From Melastoma dodecandrum (Eukaryota; Streptophyta; Magnoliopsida; Myrtales; Melastomataceae), in NCBI GenBank assembly GCA_029817715.1, contig JARUPY010000190.1, forward strand, positions 2,914,001 through 2,978,000: a stretch of DNA of 64,000 nucleotides. Reading direction: 5' to 3'. The notes under the pieces are model-generated. The model was not told the origin of the DNA. It saw only the letters and a list, made by a program, of their open reading frames with translations, and did not search any database. Positions within the stretch are counted from its first letter, which is position 1. Each line of letters opens with the position of its first letter. Below are positions 46,030 to 57,679 of the stretch, one piece after another. Both the position numbers and the translations under genes were made by a program.

Positions 46030-47650
46030 ATTAGTCTTTCCGCGAGGAAGGCGTCACTTTCACCGGACCTCCGATGGCGTACGAAACCTCCCCTTCCTCC
46101 TCCGCTGGGGATTCAAAGGGGTCGAAACCGGCTACAGAAGCCGGCGTGAATTTGATCAACAGTGTACAGACGAGAAGGAAAGACAAGGATTTGTCGTTTC
46201 TTCGGGAAGTCGACAGCTTTCCCAGTTTCCTGGGACATTGTTCAATGTTCCTGTGCGGTTGGTTCCTCCCTAAGATATCGTGTTCCGCAGGTCTCCTCTC
46301 ATTGGCTTCCAAATAAACCAATTGCATAAGTTTCAAAGCACATATTATTACAAAAATATCAAAAGATTACTTTTTCGCCGACTTTTTTATGGTATAAAAT
46401 TTTTTTATAGTGATATTTTGAATTATTTATATTATTATTTTGATAGCATTGATAAAATCTACTAGAACACGATAATTATCCAACGAAATGATTTGTCCCT
46501 TAAAATAGTTGAAGCAGAAAAATCTTATTCGATCTTAATTTAAAAAAAGGGAGTATCGTTAGAGGATGAGTAATAGTGAATGTATGAAAATGAGCTTGGG
46601 CTTAACAATTTCAACTTTCATTTTTCGACGGCATCTGCAAGCACATGTTACTAGTTGTTATGTTCATTTCTTGGAGTAAAAGAGTTCCCTTCATTATTCA
46701 TCCCGAAATGTTGTCGTCATGGGTAGATTAATTTTTTTATTAGAATGTTTGTGTTCGAAGTGTTTTACTATCAACAAAGTAGGGAGACGTGATAATGAAG
46801 CTGTTTAATTGTAAGACTTAAATATGTATTACTTATATGAGTTGTCTAAATGAGAAATAATATTGAAATTATCTATAAATGATTCAAAATATCGATTTAA
46901 AGCTATAAAAAATATTATAAAGTTTGTGCCACAAAAGAAATTTAGCAAAAAGTTATGACCACAATTTGATATTTTGTTGTATAATCATGGTTCGATAACG
47001 GCAAATTGTAAATTCGAGTAACACCGCTTTAATAAAGCCTAAAGAATTTAAAATATGGAGTTAAAAGGCACCGAAGATTTCAAAATTTAACAATAATAAA
47101 TATTTTATTAAACATTTAATTCTCTTCTTTCATTAGCACCACTTGCGTGAAATCTCTGTATAAACAAATTTTAAAAAAGAATTGATAATAGTTGAAATTA
47201 ATAATTCAGAGAGAGTCGCTCCGTTGGTGAACGAAATTTGTATAGATATTAAGGATAATTTAAAAAAAAAATTATGAAATCGAGCTTAAGTTTTCAAAAC
47301 TATTAAACTCGTGCTCCTAAGTCGTTTAAAACAATAATGATCGAGATTTTTATTTTGAATATCGAAACTAAGTCGCCCTCGAAAATTGCGAGTTTATTTC
47401 GAATCGTATTAAGTAAATTTTTCGTTAACTAACCATGCTGGTGAATATCGAGAAATTCCGTACACGAAACCGAAACCAAAACCAAACGACAAGACAACCT
47501 TCGATGCAGATGTTTTCTTTATTTTCAGTTGCTTCGTAGTTTCCGATGTTGTTCTTCTTTGCGTTCTCTCCCAACGCATCCAATCAGAAGCTGCGCTCCG
47601 TAAATAGAGTGAGGGGGAAAAGTTCCCAATTTCCGAACGCAAACCCCAGA
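46030..47650. other. Intergenic region upstream of KMS1
   Basis: Positions 46,050-46,320 are GC-richer and open on both strands (80 codons plus, 101 codons minus), but match nothing I recognise; they may be leader or first exon of a lost gene. The rest is AT-rich and closed. A GC-rich shift near 47,480-47,660 fits the KMS1 promoter and leader; I see no clear TATA box. Confidence 0.4.
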
Positions 47651-47880
47651 AGCAATTTTTGAATACCCACGATCCCACCGAGGGAAAAAATAAATTCGTT
47701 CATTCATCCGGCCTGATCCTCCGTGTCGTCGCTTCCCCAGGCGTTTCTAACGATTTCGGGAGCTGGGTTCCATTGGAAACCTTTGTGGACTCCAGTTTCG
47801 GTTTTTGTATTGATCCAAATCGGATAGTCCATGATTCGGTGGTGATTTTTAAGGGAAAGTTTGAAGATTTGTTCGGGAAA

Positions 47881-50800
47881 ATGGGGTCTGGGAAACGCGC
47901 AACCTCGTCGTCTTCCTCCCCTGGCTCGAATGATTCCATTTCAGGTTTGATCTTTTATTGGGAGATCTGTTTTATGGAGGATTTTTTACTGGGTTTTCCT
48001 GGCACGAGCTGGGAGGATAGATCGAGCTCGTTTTTCCTTCTGGTTTTACAGTGCTCGTGGATGTTAAAATCGTGGGGAGTTATCATGTTGGGGTGGAAGG
48101 AAGTGTGGTTTTATCTTTCGCAGTTGTGGCTTTTATTGTCAGTGCTAAGCTGTTTTTGCTTTAATCGTAAGTGCATATGGATGGATTACGGGTGGAGGTT
48201 GGTTTATATTAATCTGTGTATCTCTGGGGTTCTGTTAGTGCACTTGTTCTGTTGTGATTGGAGTTAGGGTGAAATGCATGATTTGTTGGCATTGGCGGTA
48301 AATCACCATGTTACTTTGTTCATCCATGTTTCTTTTTGGGATATTTCAGCCAGTTCCTTTATTTTTCCTGTTAACATTTTCCCTGAAGGTTGGGTGATCC
48401 ATGGAGGGATTAATACGAGGTGATGACTGATAATATTTCTTGGATGAAGAAATTAAGCTGTTACTGTGTGGTTTGTGGTCAAAAGAGGGCGTGAATGGAT
48501 TAAAAATTGTAAACATGCTTTGGTGGTGGTTGTAACAAGTTAGAACGAGGTAACTGTGTTGTGTGTGCTATATGATTGGCCACACTCCTTCTATGGAATT
48601 TTTAAGAAAGATGTGCAAGGGGGGACAAAGAGGCAAGGATTCTACTAGTCGATAGTTTTAGTTGTAATGCTGGTGTTCCTACCCTTTTGACTAGGACTAC
48701 TCTTATTCAATGCTTAATACTTCAACATTAGAAAGAGGGAAAAGTATACTAGTTTAGGGTCATTTATAATCCCGTGGAACAGTTTGGTTTATGTTTGATT
48801 TATTATATTTGCCAGCTAGCCACACCAGATAAATGAGAAGAAAGAACTCTCGGCTGTCAAAATCTAATAAAATTTCCAACGTTAACAGGACTCCAGCGAA
48901 GGCATCGGAGTGATCTGGAGAAGTTGACATTAACAACACAACCTATTAAGACTTTGAAGTACTTTGTATTGGCAATGGTGCAATATCTCCAAGGCTCCAT
49001 ATATTGTATTTTCTCAAAAGGTGGTTTCCTCTTGCTTTTGGTTGCTGCAGCAACGGCTGCTAGTGTTCTGCTATTGACCCTAGATGTTCCCCATGGAAAG
49101 GTACTTTGCGGGTTGGACTGCTCTTTTCTGTCTCCTCTCGTCTTCATTTCTTTGAATACACTTGGCTATTGAACTAATTGCCCTGTTAATGCAGCACATC
49201 GATGAGATCTCTCAATATTTTCAGTTTGGATTATGGTGGATTGCTCTTGGAGTGGCATCTTCAATTGGTCTGGGTAAGACTAGGATCCCCTTTTGTGCGT
49301 TGCCTCACATGACATTTTCTAATTCCTTAATTCCACATGTTGAGCGTGTGAGCCTGGGCACAACCAATGACTCTTTCAGTGACTGGGTCATGGGTTGGAG
49401 TCTTCTCGTATGTATGTTTATCCTTCCCACCTCAAACCAGCTTGAAACTTATAAAGTAAATAAATAACTAGCTTGCAGTGTTGCTCATCAGAAATGATTA
49501 TTGCATTTTAATGCCTTGAATATAGGAATAGTTCATGACTTTCAAACCATTTAAGGAATTTTGTATTCTTAGTTTATCCCATTGACGCTGTGTTTGTAAG
49601 TGCTTTCCTTGAGCATTTAGCGTTCTCTCTACCCTACTTTTACTTTTAAGTCTCAGGCATATTTTTTCAGCTCATTTGTTGACTTCTTTCCTGTTTCAGG
49701 ATCGGGTCTGCATACTTTTGTCCTCTACCTCGGTCCTCATATTGCATTTTTCACTATAAAAGCAATGCAATGTGGGAGAGTTGATCTAAAAAGTGCCCCC
49801 TATGACACGATACAATTGAAAAAGACTCCTTCCTGGCTTGACAAAGACTGCTCTGAATTTGGAGCCCCCCTTTTTGCATTCAGTCATGGTCTACGGGTTC
49901 CCCTTAGTAGCATATTACCACAGGTTCAAATGGAAGCCATTTTATGGGGAGTTGGCACTGCTCTTGGAGAACTTCCTCCTTATTTCATCGCAAGGGCTGG
50001 TATATTTCCAAACTTGTGTTTTAGATATTGCTCTATCGTTGTTATTTTGTCTGAATGGTATCATTACATGATGTAATTGTGGATTTATATGTTGCTGCTA
50101 TTTGGACAGGTCATGACATATGCACATAAGTTATAGTAAAATTTGGCCGTGGAAAGTTGTATAACTGGCCTTGGCAGAATCATCCGAAGTTTGTATAAAT
50201 TTTGGGTGGTAGTTTCTTTACCCAGTGGGCTGACATGGAGAACATAGACAAGGGCCCTAACGAAATACAACAATTTTTTGGTCCAAATGTCCTTCAATTT
50301 TGTATCACTTTTTTGACATAGTTTTCCTTCTTCTTGCTAAGAGTTCAAAATGGTTCAAATTGAGGATGATTTGTTGATGAAAAGTAGCATTTTATGGTGC
50401 TTGGAATGATCGGTGAATATGTTTGCAGCAAGGATATCCGGTAGCAATGCCTTGGATGAGCTTGATGTTTCCACAACTGAAGATAAAGGAGTTGTATCGA
50501 GGAAGCTTACTCAAATCAAATTTTGGTTTCTCTCACATGCTCAACAGCTGAACTTCATCACAGTTCTACTGCTTGCTTCAGTGAGATACTTAACATCTGA
50601 AATTTACTGACGAAGTATTCCTTGGCTATTGTTGCCGTCTAATGTCTTGCTTTCCTTTCAGGTGCCAAATCCTCTGTTTGACCTTGCGGGCATCATGTGT
50701 GGACAGTTTGGGGTACCATTTTGGGAGTTTTTTCTGGCTACCTTGGTAGGAAAGGCGATCATCAAAACTCATATTCAGGTTTGTCACCGTATATTATGCT

Positions 50801-51742
50801 TGGGGAACAATTCCCATAGTGTTTTGCCTTTCCAGTACATCTATCAAAAAGAGGGGAAATGGTGTTCCATAGATTGAAGAAAATCCTTCTACTAGTGCTA
50901 GTTCTTATGGTGAAAATGTCAATTTGTTTATACTAAAGAGCCTTCATGATGCTGGTCACATTCTTGACCGAGGACTTGCTTAATTGAGGAGTGGGATTGT
51001 CATGTGTTGAGTTACTCTTGTGGGAACTTCTGGCTTTGATATTCTTCTTCTTCTTTATACAATCACCTGCAGACAGTTTTCATCATATTAGTTTGCAACA
51101 ATCAACTCCTAAATTGGATAGAGAATGAATTGATTCGAATGCTGAGCTCTGTACCAGTGGTGGCCACTGCCCTTCCTGATGTCGTCTCTAAACTCAATGA
51201 ACTTAGGGAGAAGTACATGACTGCACCGTCTCCAACACCCTCTGATGCAAATGTAATAACCATTTTGCTCTTCACTGTTTTGTCCAAATTCAAATGCACA
51301 GCTTTCTTTTCATTCAATGAATTCTACTTGGCAATATTGCGTTGCTAGATGGGCACTCTGTGATCATTTGTCGATATCATTTTCGAAGACTGAACAACAC
51401 CTTATTTGAGAATGCCCGAGGAATGAAAAAAAAATTGTTCTAGGACATCTATACAATTTCCAGTTCCGGACTTTTCCTCCAAAATTGATTTTCATTTTCT
51501 GAATTATGTCATTTGTAAAAGATTGTGGATGTTTATAGGTGAAGAAATGGAACCTTTTGTTTGCCTCGATTTGGAACAGCATCGTGTGGCTGGTGCTTGT
51601 GAACTTCTTCATCAAGATAGTGACTGCCATAGCTCAGGGGTACTTGAAGAAGCAGCAAGATCAGGAGCTCGATGACCTGATGAAACGTTGTCTTCATCGA
51701 AGAATTCAAGTAAGTCCAATAATTTGTCTAAATGAAAGATAA
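47881..51742 (+). CDS. KMS1: Vacuole membrane protein KMS1-like (VMP1 homologue), 8 exons
   Basis: Exons: 47,881-47,944; 48,889-49,100; 49,195-49,273; 49,700-49,999; 50,429-50,580; 50,662-50,778; 51,073-51,252; 51,539-51,742. All introns are GT-AG and phases agree, giving 435 residues (Arabidopsis KMS1 is about 416). The order fits KMS1: Ser-rich start [26 protein letters not shown], several membrane segments, [20 protein letters not shown], then [20 protein letters not shown] and [20 protein letters not shown] from the SNARE-associated/VTT domain, and a KKQQDQEL tail. VMP1-type proteins are ER scramblase-related proteins needed for early secretion and membrane integrity. An ideal donor GTAAGT at 51,711 could extend the last exon differently. 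Confidence 0.92.
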
Positions 51743-53738
51743 TGACGACATTCGAGCCTGTTTCTCCATTACATGACGCTTACAGAATTCATGTGACTGG
51801 TCCGTCATAGTTCCATGAAGAAATTAGGTGCACGGTACTTTTAGCGTGGATTTAGAGCTCCCTTTGGAAGCTTGTATAGATCTAGAAGAAAAAGGAAAGT
51901 GACAGAGAATTGGCATGGCCAATAGTGGTCCCTCTTGGACTACATAAAACCATTGTTCGTTGGTAGATGATTGCTGCGTGTCGAATCACCTTATTCTTTC
52001 AGGACACGACTCATTTACCTTCACATCATTTTGTTTTACACTAACGTCGGTCCTCTCCAGTACCATTTTTCATTGTACCTGTCAATGACTATCCTTGCCG
52101 TGCTTTTGCACGATCTCATACTTGTGGAGAAACTCGACACGATACACGGTATCCGAACGTCATTCACATAGCATTAGGTGACGTGGGTGCCTCGTTTATT
52201 AGCATTTGGTTGAAATGTGCCCCTCTGATAAGGACACGTAGTTGGAGGAACAATTGAGAGGTACGAGCATATTTAGTACATGGAAGTCGAATGATGGAAT
52301 CATTGTCTTGTCTGGCTCAATCCATCTGTCTTCGCCAACCAACTCAAGTCATTTGAGATGGGACTATTTCTCCACGTCTTGGCCGATCCGATCGGGATTC
52401 CACTCGAGGGTGTCATATCCAATCGAGACATTTCACTGTGGCACGTGATTCATAAGGTGTGTTGGTGATGGACCAAGTACTCCACTTCTGATAGCCACGT
52501 GAATGTTATCCTCTCTGTAACCTCGGGAAACCTTGCTCAGTCGCGGCCGAGTCGGGGACAAATGTTTCTGGGATACCCTTAGTCGGCTCTCCGGCAATAA
52601 GTTGAAAGGATCAGTTGGTTTGGTGGTTTGTTAATCCGCAAGCTTCTTTAAATCTCTTGATTTGGCAAGATTTATTCCAATTTAACGTTAAAAATAATTC
52701 ATGAAATAAATGGTAAGGTGTGAAATCGCCATCCCACTTAAATAAGAAAAATGACGGTCTTGATCCATTATTATAGTGTCATAGGGGGACAATAATAATT
52801 TTTCTTTTCCTATAAAATGGGGTTTTAGAAGGCCAATTTCCTCCACAAGTTTGAAGTTAGTGTTTTCAACTCAGAATTCATGACATCTAGCAACTTATGT
52901 GAAATCGGGTTTCAAGGCAAACTCGGTTTTTAAAAATTCAATTTTAAGATTTTAGTAGATGAATTTTGAAACTATCTATCTTCGTTGACATGACACCACA
53001 AATTAATCAAGACAACTTATTTGAACTCGGTGGATTGAGACCCTTTACCCGGGTTAGTTGTGTCATAATCACAATGAATAATAACGTCTAATGATAAAAT
53101 ATTGCAGTGATTTCTCAAACATCGATTAATTTTCATTTCATTACATGATTTTTACGATATTCATCACACAAATGATATCACGCATATATTTGCAGACGAT
53201 TTTCAAATTATAAAACAAATTATTTATAAGTGAAACTCGCTATTTGTTAAAGTGATTCCTTAACCATATATCTAAAATTTTGAAAATTGAAAAAATATTG
53301 GCGAAATTATTCACCACTCGGTATCTCTATCTTCTTACATAAAATTATTTATGATCCCATTTGACCAATCTCGATCTCTAAAGATCATGCATTCATCAAC
53401 GTGGCATCCATCCAAACTTAAACTCCAGTTTTCATTCAATTTGGGTGTCTCATTTTCCTGTAAGAAAAAAAAATTAAGAAAAACAGTAATTAAGCAATTG
53501 GAGAAATTCAAATGCCATAATGAATGTTGTCGCTAGTTCCACTCCCCAATAGGAAAGGCCACTTTTTGTAAATCAATTAAAAAAAAAGAAAAGTAGTTGG
53601 GTCAACTGACAATGGGGATTAATCCACGTGGATTAATCTCGGTGGTTGGTAGATTTATTATTTTGGCCCCATCCTAAAATAATTCCCACCAATAATTAAA
53701 GCAGGTGCTTGTTGTACAATAAGCTAGCTAGGAGATAT
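51743..53738. other. Intergenic region between KMS1 and the sugar transporter
   Basis: No gene is recognised. 51,750-52,600 is of mixed composition with short open frames only. 52,650-53,730 is AT-rich, with homopolymer A runs near 53,465 and 53,580. Confidence 0.5.
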
Positions 53739-53743
53739 TTATT

Positions 53744-53752
53744 ATATATAAC
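53744..53752 (+). promoter_or_regulatory. TATA box of the STP13-like gene
   Basis: TATATATAA (within ATTATATATAACTCC) lies ~140 nt upstream of the ATG at 53,890, a usual plant spacing for a 100-nt leader. Confidence 0.5.
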
Positions 53753-53889
53753 TCCATTTTTCATCATGTGGACCAAAAAGCTTAAGTTACTTCTCGTTCT
53801 TTTGCACAAGGCCAATAGCTTCCGGAGATTCTTAGCGGAAGAAGCATACGCGGTCGAAACAGGCGGCGGTGATAAGGGAGGAGGGGGAT

Positions 53890-56663
53890 ATGGCGGGGGG
53901 TTTCGCGGTTGCCTCGGAGGGGGGCCAGTTCGAGTCGAGGATAACCCCCATCGTCGTCATCTCTTGCATCATGGCAGCCACCGGCGGCCTCATGTTCGGC
54001 TACGACGTCGGAGTTTCCGGTTAGTCCGTCCTCCTGTTCTTCTCCTCGTCTTTCAGGATGTTATATGACCGTGTTGTTCGTGCAGTGTTTCCCATAAAAA
54101 AAAAATACATAATCTCAAAGTATAAAAAAAAGATATACAATCCTTGTGATATTAGAAGCTCACTATGTCTTTTCTTTATCAGAATATGTTATTCAAAATT
54201 AGAAAAAAAAATAGTAATTTTAGAATCTGTTAGCCATCGGCCATTTCTATATTTCAACTGGACATTATAATTACAAACATTATATGTATAAACTTATCAC
54301 AATTTTTTTTGTGAATTCAAAAAAAAAAATAAATAAATATATATATATTAATTGTCTTATGGGAAAGATACATAATATCTCGACCAGATTAATTATTAGT
54401 GGAGCCAACTTTTTGTATAAAGTTGTGGAAATGAACCACCCTCTTTTGGTAAATGGGGGACCACCGCCTGTGCAGAAAAGTCAATCCAGCTATATTTTCT
54501 AAATTAATTTCTTAAATGACACTAATGTTTAACTCGTGCCTTAAATATGGGTGATGATTTTTAGGATTGCATAGATTAATTTTAAAAAAAGTTATGAAAT
54601 ATAGTTTAAGTTTCATAAATTAATAAATATTATTCGATATTTGAAAACGAAACTTTAATTTTATAAAAAAATCGTTATTTTAAATGACAATTCTAAAAAG
54701 ATTGGTTAAATCCTTATAACGATTTCAGGAGACTTGATAATTTTTTTTATATTTCTTTTGTGTTAAAATTAAAGTCATTATTTGAAGCAACTCAAATAGG
54801 CACTTTTATTAAAGACGCTATTTAAAATAGCGGCTAGATCCAACCAGAAAAAGTCGAAAAAATTCACAAATCTTTTAAAGTCAGAAATAGCGATTTAACC
54901 AATTTTATTTGTTGCCACGGTTTAAACGAGTCATTTGTAAAATTAAAATAATTGTCCAATATTCAATAATTTCTCAAAATCCTATTTTATAAGTTTTTTC
55001 CCAAAATAACATGAAGTTTTTAGTTTTATTGTATGATTTTTGGTAGTAATGATTTATTATAAGTTGACTTTCAGGAGGCGTGACATCGATGCCGCACTTA
55101 CTGAAGAAGTTCTTCCCGGTGGTCTACCGGAGGACGCAACAACGCAGCCTCGACAGCAACTACTGCAAGTAGGACAACCAGGGCCTTCAGCTGTTCACGT
55201 CTTCACTGTATCTCGCGGGCCTAATCGCGACTTTCTTCGCGTCATACACCACTCGGAAGCTGGGCAGGAGGCTAACCATGCTGGTTGCGGGCCTCTTCTT
55301 CGTGGTTGGGATGGCCTTCAATGAACCTCGCCATGCTCATCATTGGCAGGATATTGCTCAGTTGCGGTGTCAGATTTGCTAACCAGGTACGTCCCTTTTC
55401 CAAATATATGGTGGAAAAATATATATTCATCCTTAGTCGTTCAAAGACCAAGTGTTTATCGTTGTATGAAAGGCCGTGCCGCTGTTCCTATCGGAGATAG
55501 CACCGACGAGGATCCAGGGAGGGCTTAACATACTGTTCCAGCTCAATGTGGCCATCGGCATCCACTTTGCCAATCTCGTCAACTATGCCACAAACAAGTA
55601 TGAGCATTTCGTCTTGCTTCCATGCCTCATAGTCGTCTTGAATGCGAATTGAGATTGCTTCCTTGATTTTTTTGTGCTCATCAGGATCAATGGAGGATGG
55701 GGATGGAGGTTGTCGCTCGGCCTTGCTGGGATCCCAGCAGCCCTACTCACGCTCGGTGCACTGATGGTGGTTGACACTCCAAACAGTCTCATCGAGCGGG
55801 TTCACCTCGAGAAAGGAAAGGCTGTGCTCAAGAAGATTAGGGGGGTCGATGATGTTGAGCCGGAGTTCCTTGAGCTTGTTGAGGCAAACCGGGTGGCCAA
55901 GGAGGTGACGCACCCATTCAGGAATCTCTTGACAAGGAGAAACCGGCCACAGCACGTCATTGCTGTCTCGCTGCAGATCTTCCAGCAGTTCACTGGAATC
56001 AACGCTGTCATGTTCTATGCTCCCGTGCTGTTTAACACTGTGGGGTTTGGGGCCGATGCGTCCCTGTACTCGGCTGTCATAACAGGTGCCGTGAATGTTA
56101 TCTCCACGTGTGTGTCGATTTATTCCGTCGACAAGGTCGGCCGTCGCATGCTGCTTCTGGAGGCCGGGGTCCAGATGTTCCTCTCCCAAGTGGCGATTGC
56201 AATCGTTCTCGGAATCAAGGTCAAGGACCATTCGAGCGACCTTGGGCACGGGTTTGCAATCTTCGTCGTAGTCATGGTGTGCACCTTTGTGTCGTCCTTC
56301 TCATGGTCATGGGGGCCCCTCGGGTGGCTGATCCCGAGCGAGGCTTTGCCCCTTGAGACACGGTCGGCTGGTCAGAGCGTCACTGTCTGTGTCAACCTTC
56401 TGTTCACATTCGTGATCGCACAGGCATTCCTCTCGATGCTCTGCCACTTCAAGTACGGCATATTCCTCTTCTTCTCGGGATGGGTAGCAATCATGTCGGT
56501 ATTCGTGCTGTTTCTACTGCCAGAGACGAAGAACATCCCCATTGAAGAGATGACAGAGCGAGTCTGGAAGCAGCATTGGCTGTGGAAGAGATTTCTAGAT
56601 GACGATGACGACGTGATCAAATCCGCCTACAAGAGCGAAACTCCCAGCAAGATCGGCCACTAG
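53890..56663 (+). pseudogene. STP13: Hexose/H+ symporter STP13-like, broken by a stop and an 11-nt deletion
   Basis: Exons 53,890-54,019; 55,075-55,386; 55,473-55,597; 55,685-56,663, all GT-AG. The product fits plasma-membrane sugar transport proteins: [116 protein letters not shown] and PETKNIPIEEM, i.e. 12 membrane helices when intact. Exon 2 has a TAG at 55,170 where family members have tyrosine (CKYDNQGL), and about 11 nt are missing at 55,323, shifting the frame. The 329-codon last exon is fully conserved. STP13 imports hexose in defence and senescence. It is GC-rich compared with its neighbours. Confidence 0.88.
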
Positions 56664-57679
56664 AACGGGTTTTGATCCCGCCACCCAACTCCCTGATGTA
56701 ACACTCCCTTTTATCAAGTAATGTAACGACAGTTTGAGCTTTATTGAATGTTTGTAGTAGGTTTTAAGGAAGAACGAAGAAGGAAGGGAAGAAGAAAGGA
56801 GGAGGAAGACGAAGAAGAAAAGGACAGAGGAGAAGGGATTCTGTCTTCATTCAACAAAAACAACAGAAAACCCATAATCCTTTTCACGCAGTCACCTCCT
56901 CTCTTATAACAACCCGACCTCACCATTCGAGGAAACCAACTCCTGTTTAATTACAAAGATGTCCTTCTTGAGCTGGACCAGCTTCATCTCTTGAGCTGGA
57001 CTGCTTCCATGAGAAAACCAGGCTTGGTCGTGAGTCGTGAATTTTATCTGGGTTGGGCTTCACTAACTGTCCAACAAGCTTGAGATCGAGCCGCTCCAGT
57101 TAATCAACATGGATTTGAGACTGAGGATTGTCAAGTCACCGTATTATATCCGAACCTCGACTAGACTCGTGATCCTGAAGGATTTGACTGGCAAATGAAA
57201 CCATACGACGTGAAAAGGAGAATTTGGTTCATTGTAAGATCAATGAATCGACCATCCCTTCAGAAACACCAACAATGCTCGACTCCAAGCCACTTCAAAA
57301 GCAGTTAGCCGACGATGTTCACTGGTACGTCCCACCAGGCAAGGAAGTCAGACGAAGCCAATGCTTATCTTCTCCTAAGACCGTATTCGAGTTTACAGCA
57401 AGCAACGGAGACATAGTATTCGCTTCCTGCAGTTTTAGTCCACTCCTGGGTTCTTCTGCATTTGATTACTTCCTGTCGGGTTGGATTCCCAAATTTATGA
57501 GCCCTTTGGGACAGGCGATCGGTGATTCGGATATGAAGTGAAAAACAGCTTTGTAGAAGTAAGTAGCATTCAAGTATATTCTATTTATTTAATTTCAGTA
57601 AGCAAAATACGTTGCTTTAGAGCATGTGAGATGCTCAACCTCTTTTCTTCCTGACTTGTTCTACGTATTCTTCTTCTTC
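56664..57679. other. Intergenic; pyrimidine-rich LTR-like remnant at 56,745-57,000 (minus)
   Basis: On the minus strand 57,000-56,745 runs from a leader-like region into TTTTCTGTTGTTTTTGTTGA, a long TTCTTC tract and a CATTCA end. This resembles the 3' part of a copia LTR such as that at 35,970. No partner, primer site or target duplication is found. The 105-codon open frame at 57,224 matches nothing known to me. Confidence 0.4.

Noticed and set aside
46074..46316. 80-codon plus frame starting MAYETSPSSS
   Set aside because: GC-rich and with a fair start, but it overlaps an equally open minus frame, has no recognisable domain and no splice partners. Kept only as a remark.
53709..54068. 119-codon frame overlapping STP exon 1
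   Set aside because: Different frame from the recognised transporter exon and runs through its splice donor; a shadow.
57224..57541. 105-codon plus frame
   Set aside because: No family recognised, no promoter or splice evidence; could be chance or an old fragment.
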